Notes under the pieces: model-generated
What the model was told of the DNA's origin: nothing
Database searches by the model: none
What the model saw: only the letters and a program-made list of their open reading frames with translations
In this document: piece by piece, positions 54,145 to 62,003 of the stretch
Layout: the number at the start of each line of letters is the position of its first letter
Position numbering within the stretch: the stretch's first letter is position 1
Assembly (NCBI GenBank): GCA_021773175.1
Contig: JAJFKO010000035.1
Location: 62,001 to 126,000 of the forward strand
Length of the DNA: 64,000 bases
DNA from: Gammaproteobacteria bacterium
GTDB taxonomy: Bacteria; Pseudomonadota; Gammaproteobacteria; JAJFKO01
Direction: 5' to 3'
Translations under genes and position numbers: made by a program

Positions 54145-56940
54145 ATGGCAGAGTTAGGCGTACTAAACACAATTCGATTAGCTGAACTAGACAGAGTTTC
54201 ACATGATGTTTTTGCATTAGATATTAATGCATTGGTACTCATAACCACCAAAGAAGAACGAGACGAGATATTCGGTCAAAATGTTAACCTAGCTAGTATG
54301 CAAGTGGAGTGGGCGACTTTTGCTAAGGATGGTCCCCGAACTCAGCTAAGAGAGTGGGTTGAACAGAAAAGAGGGGAATTAGCTGCAGGAGTTGATGACG
54401 AAGCTGATCTTGATGCTACAGGAGAAGGGTTTGGCGTTTCAGCAGAATTAATGGACGCGCCAGATTTGGAAGAGGATCTTGATGTTACAGCAATCTATTC
54501 TAGAATCGAGTCAGAATTAGCGGATAGTTATGCACAACGTACCGTCTTGCAAAGGGATCTAGAAGCAGCTGACCCAGACTCAGAAGATGCCGCAGAAATA
54601 CGCAGTGATATAGATGGAGTAAATGCCGATATTGACGCAATAAAAGAAGCTATGACGGATCTAGGTGTAACTGCTGGTATAGATGAAAAAGAAGCTAGAG
54701 TAAGAAGTGATTTAACGTCGGAATTATTGGAATCGCATGCAGACCGTGCAGCCTTGCAAAGGGATTTAGATGATGCTGAGCCAGACTCAGATGTTGCAAT
54801 AGCAATAACGAGTCAGCTAGAAAAGGTGGATGGTGATATCGAAGCTGCAAAAGGAGATATAGCTTTTTTGCTAGAATCAACAGGATTAAGTCATGAGCAA
54901 GCGCTAGCAGGGAGTGATACAGAGTCAGACTTGGCTGGATTGAATATTGAACGTGCTGACCTTGAAAGAGAATTATCGCAATATGAAGATGGTTCACCTC
55001 AGGCTGAAAGTGCCCAGGCAAACTTAGATGAAGTTAATCAGAGAATAACAGACATTGCAGCCGCCGCACCGGACGACGCAGAACCCTTGGCAGCAGTTGC
55101 ACCGGACGACGCAGAACCCTTGGCAGCCGCCGCGCCGGACGACGCAGAACCCTTGGCAGCAGTTGCACCGGACGACGCAGAACCCTTGGCAGCAGTTGCA
55201 CCGGACGACGCAGAACCCTTGGCAGCAGTTGCACCGGGACAACCTTCTTTTGAAACATTATCAATGAGCACAACAGACGATTTACACTTAGACTCGGCAG
55301 TACAAGGTGAAGACGATGATGCGCCGCCACTAGCACCTGTCGACGATGAAGCCGTAGCGGTTGACCCTGAAGCCGTAGTAGATGGACCTGAAGCCGTCGC
55401 CGTTACATCGGGACGACCTTCTTTTGAAACATTATCAATGAGCACAACAGACGATTTACACTTAGACTCGGCAGTACAAAATGAAGAGGCTAGAGATGAT
55501 TTAGCAGCGGCAGCAGCAGGGGATCCATTAGCAGCGGCAGCAGCTGGGGATCCATTAGCAGCAGCAGCAGGGGATCCATTAGCAGCGGCAGCAGGGGATC
55601 CATTAGCAGCGGCAGCAGCAGGGGATCCATTAGCAGCGGCAGCAGCAGGGGATCCATTAGCAGCAGCAGCAGCAGGGGATCCATTAGCAGCAGCAGCAGG
55701 GGATTCATTAGCAGCAGCAGCAGAGGATCCATTAGCAGCGGCAGTCAAGGCAGCACCAGATGTACCTCAAAGAGCAGATTTAATAACGGAAGAGTTACAA
55801 GCCTTTGCACAAAATCCATTTTCAGACATTACAGAATTAGAAGCGTACTTAGATGAAGATCAGATTGCTGCAGTATATGGAGAAGGTGTTAGCTTAGATA
55901 GTCTTAAAGATGATTGGCCAGATTTAGGTGGAGAGGCACGTCAAAAATTAAATCAATGGATTGAGGCGTTCACTCCGAATGCTGCAGCGGCAGCACCGGA
56001 CGAACCTGAACCTGCTGCTGCAGAACAAGCTCCAATAGAGCAACGTGTTAGAGAGTTTGCAAGTATAGCGCAAGATTCTGAGCGTCGAGCAGATGCTGTT
56101 GCTATGCTAGAAGCTGATGAGGAGTTATGTAATAAAGTTAGGGATGGATTAAACGGAGTGGATACCGATACGCCTAATGATGATGTCGTTGCAAAATTTG
56201 CTGAACAAGTGAAGATGGATCCTGCTGAGCGACAAGCACGACAACAGGGTGCAGATGTTTCTGGTAATGTAAACCATCAAACAGCAGGTTTTGACTTTAA
56301 GAAATTTGTTGATGATTTGCGACAAGCAGGACATGAAGTTGATCATCCAGATGCAAATGTACCCAAAGCCACAGCAAATCTACGCAGTAAACCTGATGCA
56401 AAAGTAGGCTTTGAATATAACCAAGGCACAAAAAAACTAGTTGGCTCTTATCAAACATCTGGGGGCCAAAAGCCGCAAACAGATGCAGCTAAAGCTGGAA
56501 TGTTTATGGCAGGGATGAGGACAGCGTTACAACAATCTCCAGGTAAGAAAATCGTGTTAACGGTTGATGATCCTGCTGCGCTAGTGAAAGTATTGTCGGC
56601 AGCAGGTGATTTAAATATTTCTGTAAATGATATTCGTATTAACGATGGTGGTGTTAATAAACCGGTTGCAACTTATGAACAAGAGCATCGCGAAGAGATA
56701 CGAGAAGCTGTTGCTGCAGAAAGACAAGCCGTTGTCGAAGACAGAGGTGTGCATCGTGAAGACGCTGCGGCAGCAGAGCACGAAGATGAAGAGCTCGAGG
56801 CGGGTGAACGTGATGAACACGACACAGAAGCAAGAGCTGGGCAAGAAGAGATTGAGAATGAGAATGCTGATGCAGCTCAGGGTAAACCGCGACCAGAAGC
56901 TGAAGGAGCTCGTAAACCATTGGGCCCTAGAAACAAATAG
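54145..56940 (+). CDS. Acidic repeat protein (931 residues), effector candidate
   Basis: ATG 54145 has GGAG (54132-54135) upstream; an in-frame ATG further 5' at 54049 is inside the predicted leader. Layout: a ~55-residue domain A (~19-74); three coiled-coil units of ~68 residues (~118-305, each with LQRDL...DSEDAAE); five APDDAEPLAAV repeats (308-362); two identical 21-residue blocks starting PSFETLSMSTTDDLHL (367-387, 425-445) around an acidic/Pro stretch; ~10 DPLAAAAAG repeats (452-534); domain B (~545-608), a diverged copy of domain A (GxxVxLxSxxxxW...RxxLxxWIE); a soluble C-terminal region with GKKIVLTVDDPAALVKVLSA and a charged Glu/Arg-rich tail. No signal peptide. Unknown function. Confidence 0.8.
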   Translation: MAELGVLNTIRLAELDRVSHDVFALDINALVLITTKEERDEIFGQNVNLASMQVEWATFAKDGPRTQLREWVEQKRGELAAGVDDEADLDATGEGFGVSAELMDAPDLEEDLDVTAIYSRIESELADSYAQRTVLQRDLEAADPDSEDAAEIRSDIDGVNADIDAIKEAMTDLGVTAGIDEKEARVRSDLTSELLESHADRAALQRDLDDAEPDSDVAIAITSQLEKVDGDIEAAKGDIAFLLESTGLSHEQALAGSDTESDLAGLNIERADLERELSQYEDGSPQAESAQANLDEVNQRITDIAAAAPDDAEPLAAVAPDDAEPLAAAAPDDAEPLAAVAPDDAEPLAAVAPDDAEPLAAVAPGQPSFETLSMSTTDDLHLDSAVQGEDDDAPPLAPVDDEAVAVDPEAVVDGPEAVAVTSGRPSFETLSMSTTDDLHLDSAVQNEEARDDLAAAAAGDPLAAAAAGDPLAAAAGDPLAAAAGDPLAAAAAGDPLAAAAAGDPLAAAAAGDPLAAAAGDSLAAAAEDPLAAAVKAAPDVPQRADLITEELQAFAQNPFSDITELEAYLDEDQIAAVYGEGVSLDSLKDDWPDLGGEARQKLNQWIEAFTPNAAAAAPDEPEPAAAEQAPIEQRVREFASIAQDSERRADAVAMLEADEELCNKVRDGLNGVDTDTPNDDVVAKFAEQVKMDPAERQARQQGADVSGNVNHQTAGFDFKKFVDDLRQAGHEVDHPDANVPKATANLRSKPDAKVGFEYNQGTKKLVGSYQTSGGQKPQTDAAKAGMFMAGMRTALQQSPGKKIVLTVDDPAALVKVLSAAGDLNISVNDIRINDGGVNKPVATYEQEHREEIREAVAAERQAVVEDRGVHREDAAAAEHEDEELEAGERDEHDTEARAGQEEIENENADAAQGKPRPEAEGARKPLGPRNK
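55066..55230 (+). repeat. 5 x 33-bp tandem repeat inside the 931-residue gene
   Basis: Unit GCACCGGACGACGCAGAACC... of 33 bp, five near-identical copies starting at 55066, 55099, 55132, 55165 and 55198. Length is a multiple of 3, so copy-number change keeps the frame. Confidence 0.95.
55243..55305 (+). repeat. 63-bp direct repeat, copy 1 of 2
   Basis: Identical to 55417-55479. The two copies flank an acidic linker and encode PSFETLSMSTTDDLHLDSAV. Confidence 0.95.
55417..55479 (+). repeat. 63-bp direct repeat, copy 2 of 2
   Basis: Identical to 55243-55305, 174 bp downstream. Confidence 0.95.
55498..55746 (+). repeat. ~10 x 24/27-bp Ala-rich tandem repeat with GGATCC cores
   Basis: Units encode DPLAAAAG or DPLAAAAAG; the nucleotide unit GGGGATCCATTAGCAGC recurs with 3-bp length variants, all in frame. 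Slippage-prone. Confidence 0.9.
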
Positions 56941-56967
56941 TTAAGAATCTTGATTTAGAGTACATTC

Positions 56968-57000
56968 AGTACCACCAATTTTTGTAAAGTTGGTGGTACT
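56968..57000. terminator. Bidirectional hairpin between convergent genes
   Basis: AGTACCACCAA and TTGGTGGTACT form an 11-bp perfect stem with an 11-nt loop, between the stops of the 931-residue gene and yadH. Flanking T-run is poor. Confidence 0.6.
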
Positions 57001-57011
57001 TACTTGGATAT

Positions 57012-57791
57012 TTAGCTCTTTACCCCAATCCCTTTATTAAACATATACAAACACACGCCAAATAACACCACAACAAACAATACAATCATCGCAAAAGCCA
57101 GTTCAATATTAGCCTGGCGAATATTAAGCATGCTATAACGAAAGCTTTCAATAATATATAAAATTGGATTGAACCTCGCAAGCACTTGCCAAGCATGCGG
57201 CAATGCACTAACAGCAAAGAAAACACCGCCTAAATAGGTCAGTGGTGTTAACACAAATGTTGGAATTATTGATATTGAATCAAAGCTATCGGCAATCATA
57301 CCATTAATAAAACCCGCGCATGAAAATAACATCGCTGACAAAAGTGCGATTAAGAGCATAAACCATGGGTGCGCAATATGAATGGGGGTGAAAAACATTG
57401 CTGTTAAGAAGATTAAAGAACCAATAATCAAGCCTCGAAACATTCCGCCAATCACATATCCCAACACAATTAAGAAATTTGGTAAGGGCGATACCAGCAT
57501 CTCATCAATGGTATGCATGAATTTCGTCATATAGAATGACATTGCAACATTACTATAAGCATTGTTAACCACGCCCAGCATCACTAAACCAGGCGTTAAA
57601 AATTCAATATAACTATAGCCATCAATCTTGCCGATATGCTGCCCTAAGATATTTCCAAAAATAGTAAAATAAAGTGCTGAAGTAATAATAGGAGGGAATA
57701 AAGTTTCAACCCAGATACGCACTAAGCGCATTATCTCTTTTTCAACAATAGTATAAAAACCAATGAAGTTTTCTGTTACTCGCGAACTCAT
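57012..57791 (-). CDS. yadH: ABC-2 type transporter permease YadH-like
   Basis: 259 residues, about six membrane helices, with PLTYLGGVFFAVSALP and FRYSMLNIRQANI near the C terminus as in YadH/NodJ. It pairs with the ATPase gene, which overlaps it by 4 bp. Substrate unknown. Confidence 0.92.
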   Translation of the reverse strand: MSSRVTENFIGFYTIVEKEIMRLVRIWVETLFPPIITSALYFTIFGNILGQHIGKIDGYSYIEFLTPGLVMLGVVNNAYSNVAMSFYMTKFMHTIDEMLVSPLPNFLIVLGYVIGGMFRGLIIGSLIFLTAMFFTPIHIAHPWFMLLIALLSAMLFSCAGFINGMIADSFDSISIIPTFVLTPLTYLGGVFFAVSALPHAWQVLARFNPILYIIESFRYSMLNIRQANIELAFAMIVLFVVVLFGVCLYMFNKGIGVKS

Positions 57792-58720
57792 GTTATTACC
57801 TCTTGTTTTTTATCGATCATACGCAAGAACAATTCTTCGAGGCGATTGGCTTTGTTACGCAAGCTGCTAACAACAATATTATGTTGTGACAGTATTGCGA
57901 ATAGGTCATTGAGCATTTGTGTTTGTGTTATATCAACTTCTAAAGTGGTGCTATCAGTTTGTCTAACTGTAAAACCCGTAATAATAGGAAGTTGTAACAA
58001 GGGTGTCGCTAAATTTAAGATAAAGGTTTCACAGTGTAATCTTGCTAGAAGCGTGCTCATTTGAGTGTTTTCAACGATACGGCCATGGTTGATAATCGCA
58101 ATATGCTTACATAAATTTTCAGCTTCTTCCAAATAATGCGTGGTTAAAATAATGGTGGTGCCATTGTTATTAATTTCAGAAAAAAATTCCCACATGGTAC
58201 GACGAATTTCAATATCAACACCGGCGGTGGGTTCATCAAGAAATAATAACTTGGGTTCATGAATCAATGCGCGTGCAATCAGTAAACGACGTTTCATACC
58301 ACCAGATAACTCACGCACCTGGTCATTACGTTTTTCCCAAAGGCCAAGTTTTTTTAAATAGTGCTCAGCACGTACTTTAGCAACACGGCGTGGAATGCCG
58401 TAATAACCGGCTTGAGTTAATAAGACACGTATAACGGGTTCAAAGACATGACAGTTAAATTCTTGAGGGACGAGACCAACACTCTTTTTAGCATCGGCTG
58501 CTTGGCTGTCGAGGTCATAGCCATTAATGATTACGTTTCCAGACGTTTTATTTACCAGAGTGCAAGTAATGCCAATGGTCGTTGATTTACCTGCACCATT
58601 AGGGCCTAACAATGCGAAAAAGTCGCCTTCTTTAACATTTAAGTCAATTCCATGCAGGGCAGTAACGCCATTGGCATAGACCTTTTTTAGTTGTTCAATT
58701 TGTAGTACTGTTTGCGCCAT
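57788..58720 (-). CDS. yadG: ABC transporter ATPase YadG-like
   Basis: 310 residues. Walker A GPNGAGKSTTIGITCTLVNK, Q-loop GLVPQEFNC, signature ELSGGMKRRLLIARAL, Walker B LLFLDEPTAGVD and a long C-terminal domain with NKANRLEELFLRM, all as in E. coli YadG. Exporter of unknown substrate. Confidence 0.94.
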   Translation of the reverse strand: MAQTVLQIEQLKKVYANGVTALHGIDLNVKEGDFFALLGPNGAGKSTTIGITCTLVNKTSGNVIINGYDLDSQAADAKKSVGLVPQEFNCHVFEPVIRVLLTQAGYYGIPRRVAKVRAEHYLKKLGLWEKRNDQVRELSGGMKRRLLIARALIHEPKLLFLDEPTAGVDIEIRRTMWEFFSEINNNGTTIILTTHYLEEAENLCKHIAIINHGRIVENTQMSTLLARLHCETFILNLATPLLQLPIITGFTVRQTDSTTLEVDITQTQMLNDLFAILSQHNIVVSSLRNKANRLEELFLRMIDKKQEVIT

Positions 58721-58793
58721 GATGATTACGATGTCTTGTGTTTTGAAATGAACGGAAGAGTTTACCTAACATTAGATAAAATAACTAGTTGAG

Positions 58794-59456
58794 ATGAATA
58801 TGCTTGAATTAACCCCCACACCAACCGCATTCCCAGATGAAGATGCACACTTTTATTTAGACGGTGAAGTCGGTCGACTGGAAGTTATTAGTGAAGTACC
58901 GCGTGAGGTCACGCAGCAACAAATTGTGATTATTTGCCATCCACATCCATTGCATGGCGGCACCATGAATAATAAAGTCGTGACCACGCTAGCTCGCACT
59001 TTTAAAGAAATGGGCATGCGTACCGTTAGATTTAATTATCGTGGGGTTAATGATAGTGAAGGCGAATATGCTGAAGCCATTGGTGAGACGCAAGATTTAT
59101 TAACGATATGGCACTGGGTACAGGCTGTATTACCACAACAGCCAACTTGGTTAGCCGGTTTTTCGTTTGGCTCCTTTATCGTGGTGCGCGCTGCAGAAAC
59201 GATACAGCCGCAACGTTTAATTTCGATCGCACCAGCAGTTAATCATTGTGATTTTGCAGCTTTCATGCCACCACCATGTCCATGGTTGTTGGTGCAAGGT
59301 GACGATGATGAAGTGGTACCTGCCACTGAAGTTTATCAATTCATCGATACACTGGATTTCTCGCCGGAACTTATCAAAATGCCGAATACCAGTCATTTTT
59401 TCCATGGTAAATTAGTGGAATTGCGCAAGAATTTGCAGAATGCTTTAGAGCGCTAA
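58794..59456 (+). CDS. Alpha/beta hydrolase of the YqiA/CocE-like dienelactone group
   Basis: 220 residues. HPHPLHGGTMNNKVV, NYRGVNDSEGEY, the nucleophile elbow GFSFGSF and a later Asp and His (QGDDDEVVP, NTSHFFHG) give a Ser-Asp-His triad. Esterase or peptidase-type hydrolase, substrate unknown. Divergent from yadG with 73 bp between. Confidence 0.88.
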   Translation: MNMLELTPTPTAFPDEDAHFYLDGEVGRLEVISEVPREVTQQQIVIICHPHPLHGGTMNNKVVTTLARTFKEMGMRTVRFNYRGVNDSEGEYAEAIGETQDLLTIWHWVQAVLPQQPTWLAGFSFGSFIVVRAAETIQPQRLISIAPAVNHCDFAAFMPPPCPWLLVQGDDDEVVPATEVYQFIDTLDFSPELIKMPNTSHFFHGKLVELRKNLQNALER

Positions 59457-59586
59457 GAAAAAAGGACATTTAAAGCATTTATGGTGAGTCTCAACATTAT
59501 TTGCCTCCATAGTTGCAATTCCTCTTAGTTTTAACTACATTAAGAAAAATACCAGCTGAAACAGCAAATTAAAGGTTCAATCATAT

Positions 59587-60174
59587 ATGGCTACAAAAGG
59601 AAAAGAACTGAGCCTCTGGGATATCCTTAACGGCGCAATGCCGCCCGATAAAGAGCTTTTAGCTAAGCAACTCGCTTATATGCTACGCAAATGGGCCTGT
59701 TTTGCCATTCTTAATGCTGTAGAACGTGAAGAAGGCGAGCCGAAACAGGAAGTTCGACGTTGGCATGTGGTTTTCACGCGTAGTGGTCCAAAACTATATC
59801 CTCCTGGTGAATGGGACGAGGATGACGATGATGACGGTGGCAGCAGTGTTTGGACGATTCTCGATGATGGTGAATTTCTCATAACCTCACGACCTGAATG
59901 TATTACCGCTGAATTTGCTGGTTTAGGTGAATTTCGTATTGTTGTTGATAAAATGATAGAAATTGCAGCTAAAAACGGCATGGAACAAGTCAATTTACTT
60001 GGTTATGGGGCCGACATGGGCTGGGTGAGTGTTGAGAAGCATAATCTTCAAGCGGGTAAAGAAGAGCTAGTAGTCGTTAATTATGGTCCAAACGAAGAGC
60101 ATGTTGTGGTTTACGAAAAATACCTTGCTGAACTTGCGCAGCAATTACGGCCTGGCGGCGGTGCTACAGCTTAA
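59587..60174 (+). CDS. Unknown 195-residue protein
   Basis: No recognised family. N-terminal helix (LSLWDILNGAMPPDKELLAKQLAYMLRKW) followed by an acidic loop (DEDDDDDGGSS) and a mixed alpha/beta region (FRIVVDKMIEIAAKNGMEQVNL) and a C-terminal Gly/Pro-rich end. No signal peptide or membrane helix. Single-gene unit; the 130-bp upstream region has no clear paired TTAA box at the 11-bp period. Confidence 0.7.
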   Translation: MATKGKELSLWDILNGAMPPDKELLAKQLAYMLRKWACFAILNAVEREEGEPKQEVRRWHVVFTRSGPKLYPPGEWDEDDDDDGGSSVWTILDDGEFLITSRPECITAEFAGLGEFRIVVDKMIEIAAKNGMEQVNLLGYGADMGWVSVEKHNLQAGKEELVVVNYGPNEEHVVVYEKYLAELAQQLRPGGGATA

Positions 60175-60251
60175 TACTTTCTATTCATAATTTCCTGCTA
60201 CTTAGCAAATTTCAATGAAATCTGTTAATGCATTTGCATTTTTCAGCTTGA

Positions 60252-61655
60252 TTATGGACCAACTCTACCGCGTACACCAGGACCGCCACGACGAGGTGGT
60301 GATGATACGGTTGTGCGCGCTGTTCCTGGATGGGCTTTGCTTTTCTTGTTGAAGAATTCTTCTGGCTCTTGTGCATACATGCGAGCATCGTCTTTTACTC
60401 GTTTCCGATACTCTTCATTTTTATTCATTTTGCGGCCAGCAGGCGTTGAGTCATATTTCACTTCTGGTGGTTTTTCTTGTTCGAAAAACTTGAAAACATC
60501 TGCTATTAATGATTTTTCGCCGTCTTGTATAGGAAACAATTTGCCAAATGATTCCAACTTGGTTTGATCCCCTTTAACCATAAAGTCAATTTTTTCCATT
60601 TGCGGTTTATCTGGATGTAGGCGGTTGTAGTCTTCTCGTGCTTGGTTTTCAAGATCAATTAAGTATTTCACACGCTTTTTAAAACCTTCCAGGTCATATC
60701 TTAAGGCATTGTTATTGTTTAGATCCAGAGTAAAGGCACCACCTTTATGTCCGCGAAGTTTACGAATGACTTCGCGTTCGTAAGCAGAGATCTCGCCATC
60801 TTTAACCTTGAAAGGATCTTTCATTCCAAGTTGTCCACTCATAGGTGGGTAAATCTTAACTTCGTCGCCATTTTGGTAGATCTTGGCGCCATTAGGACCA
60901 TCGTAAACGGCTTTATCTTCTAGTTCATCTAATTGTAAGCCAGTATCAGAGTGACCAGCACCCACTGCATTCTGTAGTTTTTTATCGGGCTTAACCTTGG
61001 TACCTTTTTTAATAACCGTTCCGGAAGCTGCAGACATTGCGCTAGGGTATTCTTCAACGAGTCTATCTTTAAATTTATTGTAATGCTCATTATGTTTCCG
61101 GGTTAGCATTTGGTTTGCGGCTGCGCATTGTGCATCAATAAGGGGCTGGACTTGAGCTGGAGGCACACCATCAGCGAGCAAGGCATCTTTATATTCTGTT
61201 GACATCAAATCTTTTTTAAATGCCGCAAGCTCCAATTCCAAGCCTTTAGCAAAACCATTAGTTTTATCGTCTCTGTATTTCTCTAAGGTTGCAATAAAAT
61301 CTTTTTTCGATGTTGTTGGTGGTAATTGATCGATCAGGTAATCTGCTATATCGGCATAACGATCCTGCATTCTGGCTGTATGTTTTTTCAGGATAGTGTC
61401 TTCTAGCATTTTTTTTGTTTGAGAGTTTCGGACTGATACTGGACTTGAAGTCATGCCGGCGGCTGTGGCGCCATAAATAGCGGGTTTTGCGCCATCAACT
61501 TGACCGCCAACACCAGATTGGCAGAGTCGTAGCAATTGCTCGCCTGCATGAGCAGAACCGGATTGATTTAAGAAGTAGCGACTTGTGTCGCTAAACTTGA
61601 CGCCGCGATCACCGAGCCCTTCTGCGTATGAAGTTGTTGTTGTACCACCAGCCAT
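60252..61655 (-). CDS. 467-residue soluble protein, effector candidate, unknown
   Basis: Start at 61655 has AGGAG about 7 nt upstream; longer in-frame ATGs up to 61745 lack such a site. N-terminal Gly/Ser/Thr-rich part; helical middle with LTRKHNEHYNKFKDRL; an EVKIYPPMSGQLG module; an alpha-helical C-terminal half with RKLRGHKGGAFTLDLNNNN and a basic Pro/Arg/Gly-rich tail (SSPPRRGGPGVRGRVGP). No membrane segments. No family recognised; host-directed protein is one possibility. Confidence 0.75.
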   Translation of the reverse strand: MAGGTTTTSYAEGLGDRGVKFSDTSRYFLNQSGSAHAGEQLLRLCQSGVGGQVDGAKPAIYGATAAGMTSSPVSVRNSQTKKMLEDTILKKHTARMQDRYADIADYLIDQLPPTTSKKDFIATLEKYRDDKTNGFAKGLELELAAFKKDLMSTEYKDALLADGVPPAQVQPLIDAQCAAANQMLTRKHNEHYNKFKDRLVEEYPSAMSAASGTVIKKGTKVKPDKKLQNAVGAGHSDTGLQLDELEDKAVYDGPNGAKIYQNGDEVKIYPPMSGQLGMKDPFKVKDGEISAYEREVIRKLRGHKGGAFTLDLNNNNALRYDLEGFKKRVKYLIDLENQAREDYNRLHPDKPQMEKIDFMVKGDQTKLESFGKLFPIQDGEKSLIADVFKFFEQEKPPEVKYDSTPAGRKMNKNEEYRKRVKDDARMYAQEPEEFFNKKSKAHPGTARTTVSSPPRRGGPGVRGRVGP

Positions 61656-62003
61656 ATGCGTCTCCTGATTATCTACCATGCCGCTAACACGTTGTGAGCA
61701 GTAGGTATAAAGCTTTAACTTTTTTAAGTATAACGGCTTTTTCAAAAGTGTGTGAATTTATTTTGTTCTGAGTTCACGTTATAAGTGAATGATTAAGTAG
61801 GAGAATGTCTCGCTGTGAAGATTATGAGCTGTTAATTTTTTGTTAAGTTAATTGTTTTATAATCAGCGCCATATATGTAGCTGGCATGAATAAATAAATA
61901 CGTTATACTTCAAGCTATTAATTGAATATAACAAGGTATGAATGCTTGCCAGCAATTCTACCAAGCTTCTCACGGAGCAACATAAACTGTAGAGGGTAAA
62001 ATT
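61656..62003. other. 348-bp divergent intergenic region
   Basis: Between the divergent gene starts at 61655 (minus) and 62004 (plus). It contains the PmrA-type box (61831-61863) and no credible ORF. A TTAA pair with 9-bp spacing (61715 and 61724) faces the minus gene but does not fit the 11-bp box rule. Confidence 0.6.
61831..61863 (+). promoter_or_regulatory. PmrA-type box and promoter of the poly-Ala gene
   Basis: GTTAAT (61831-61836), five T, GTTAAG (61842-61847), 10 bp, then a perfect TATAAT (61858-61863). The first base of each hexamer is G where the PmrA consensus has a pyrimidine; the 11-bp period and the 10-bp gap are exact. Confidence 0.55.

Noticed and set aside
55066-55230. Regular 33-bp repeats that could suggest a CRISPR-like array
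   Set aside because: Units are contiguous, with no unique spacers, and are in frame in a large ORF, so this is a coding tandem repeat.
55038-55748. Long antisense ORFs (up to 236 codons) opposite the Ala/acidic repeats
   Set aside because: They are low-complexity shadows caused by the repeat codons; no ribosome site or independent homology.
61715-61727. Paired TTAA before the minus-strand gene at 61655 and a similar pair at 59531-59543
   Set aside because: The period is 9 bp, not 11, and no -10 lies 10 bp beyond, so they do not fit the box seen three times elsewhere.
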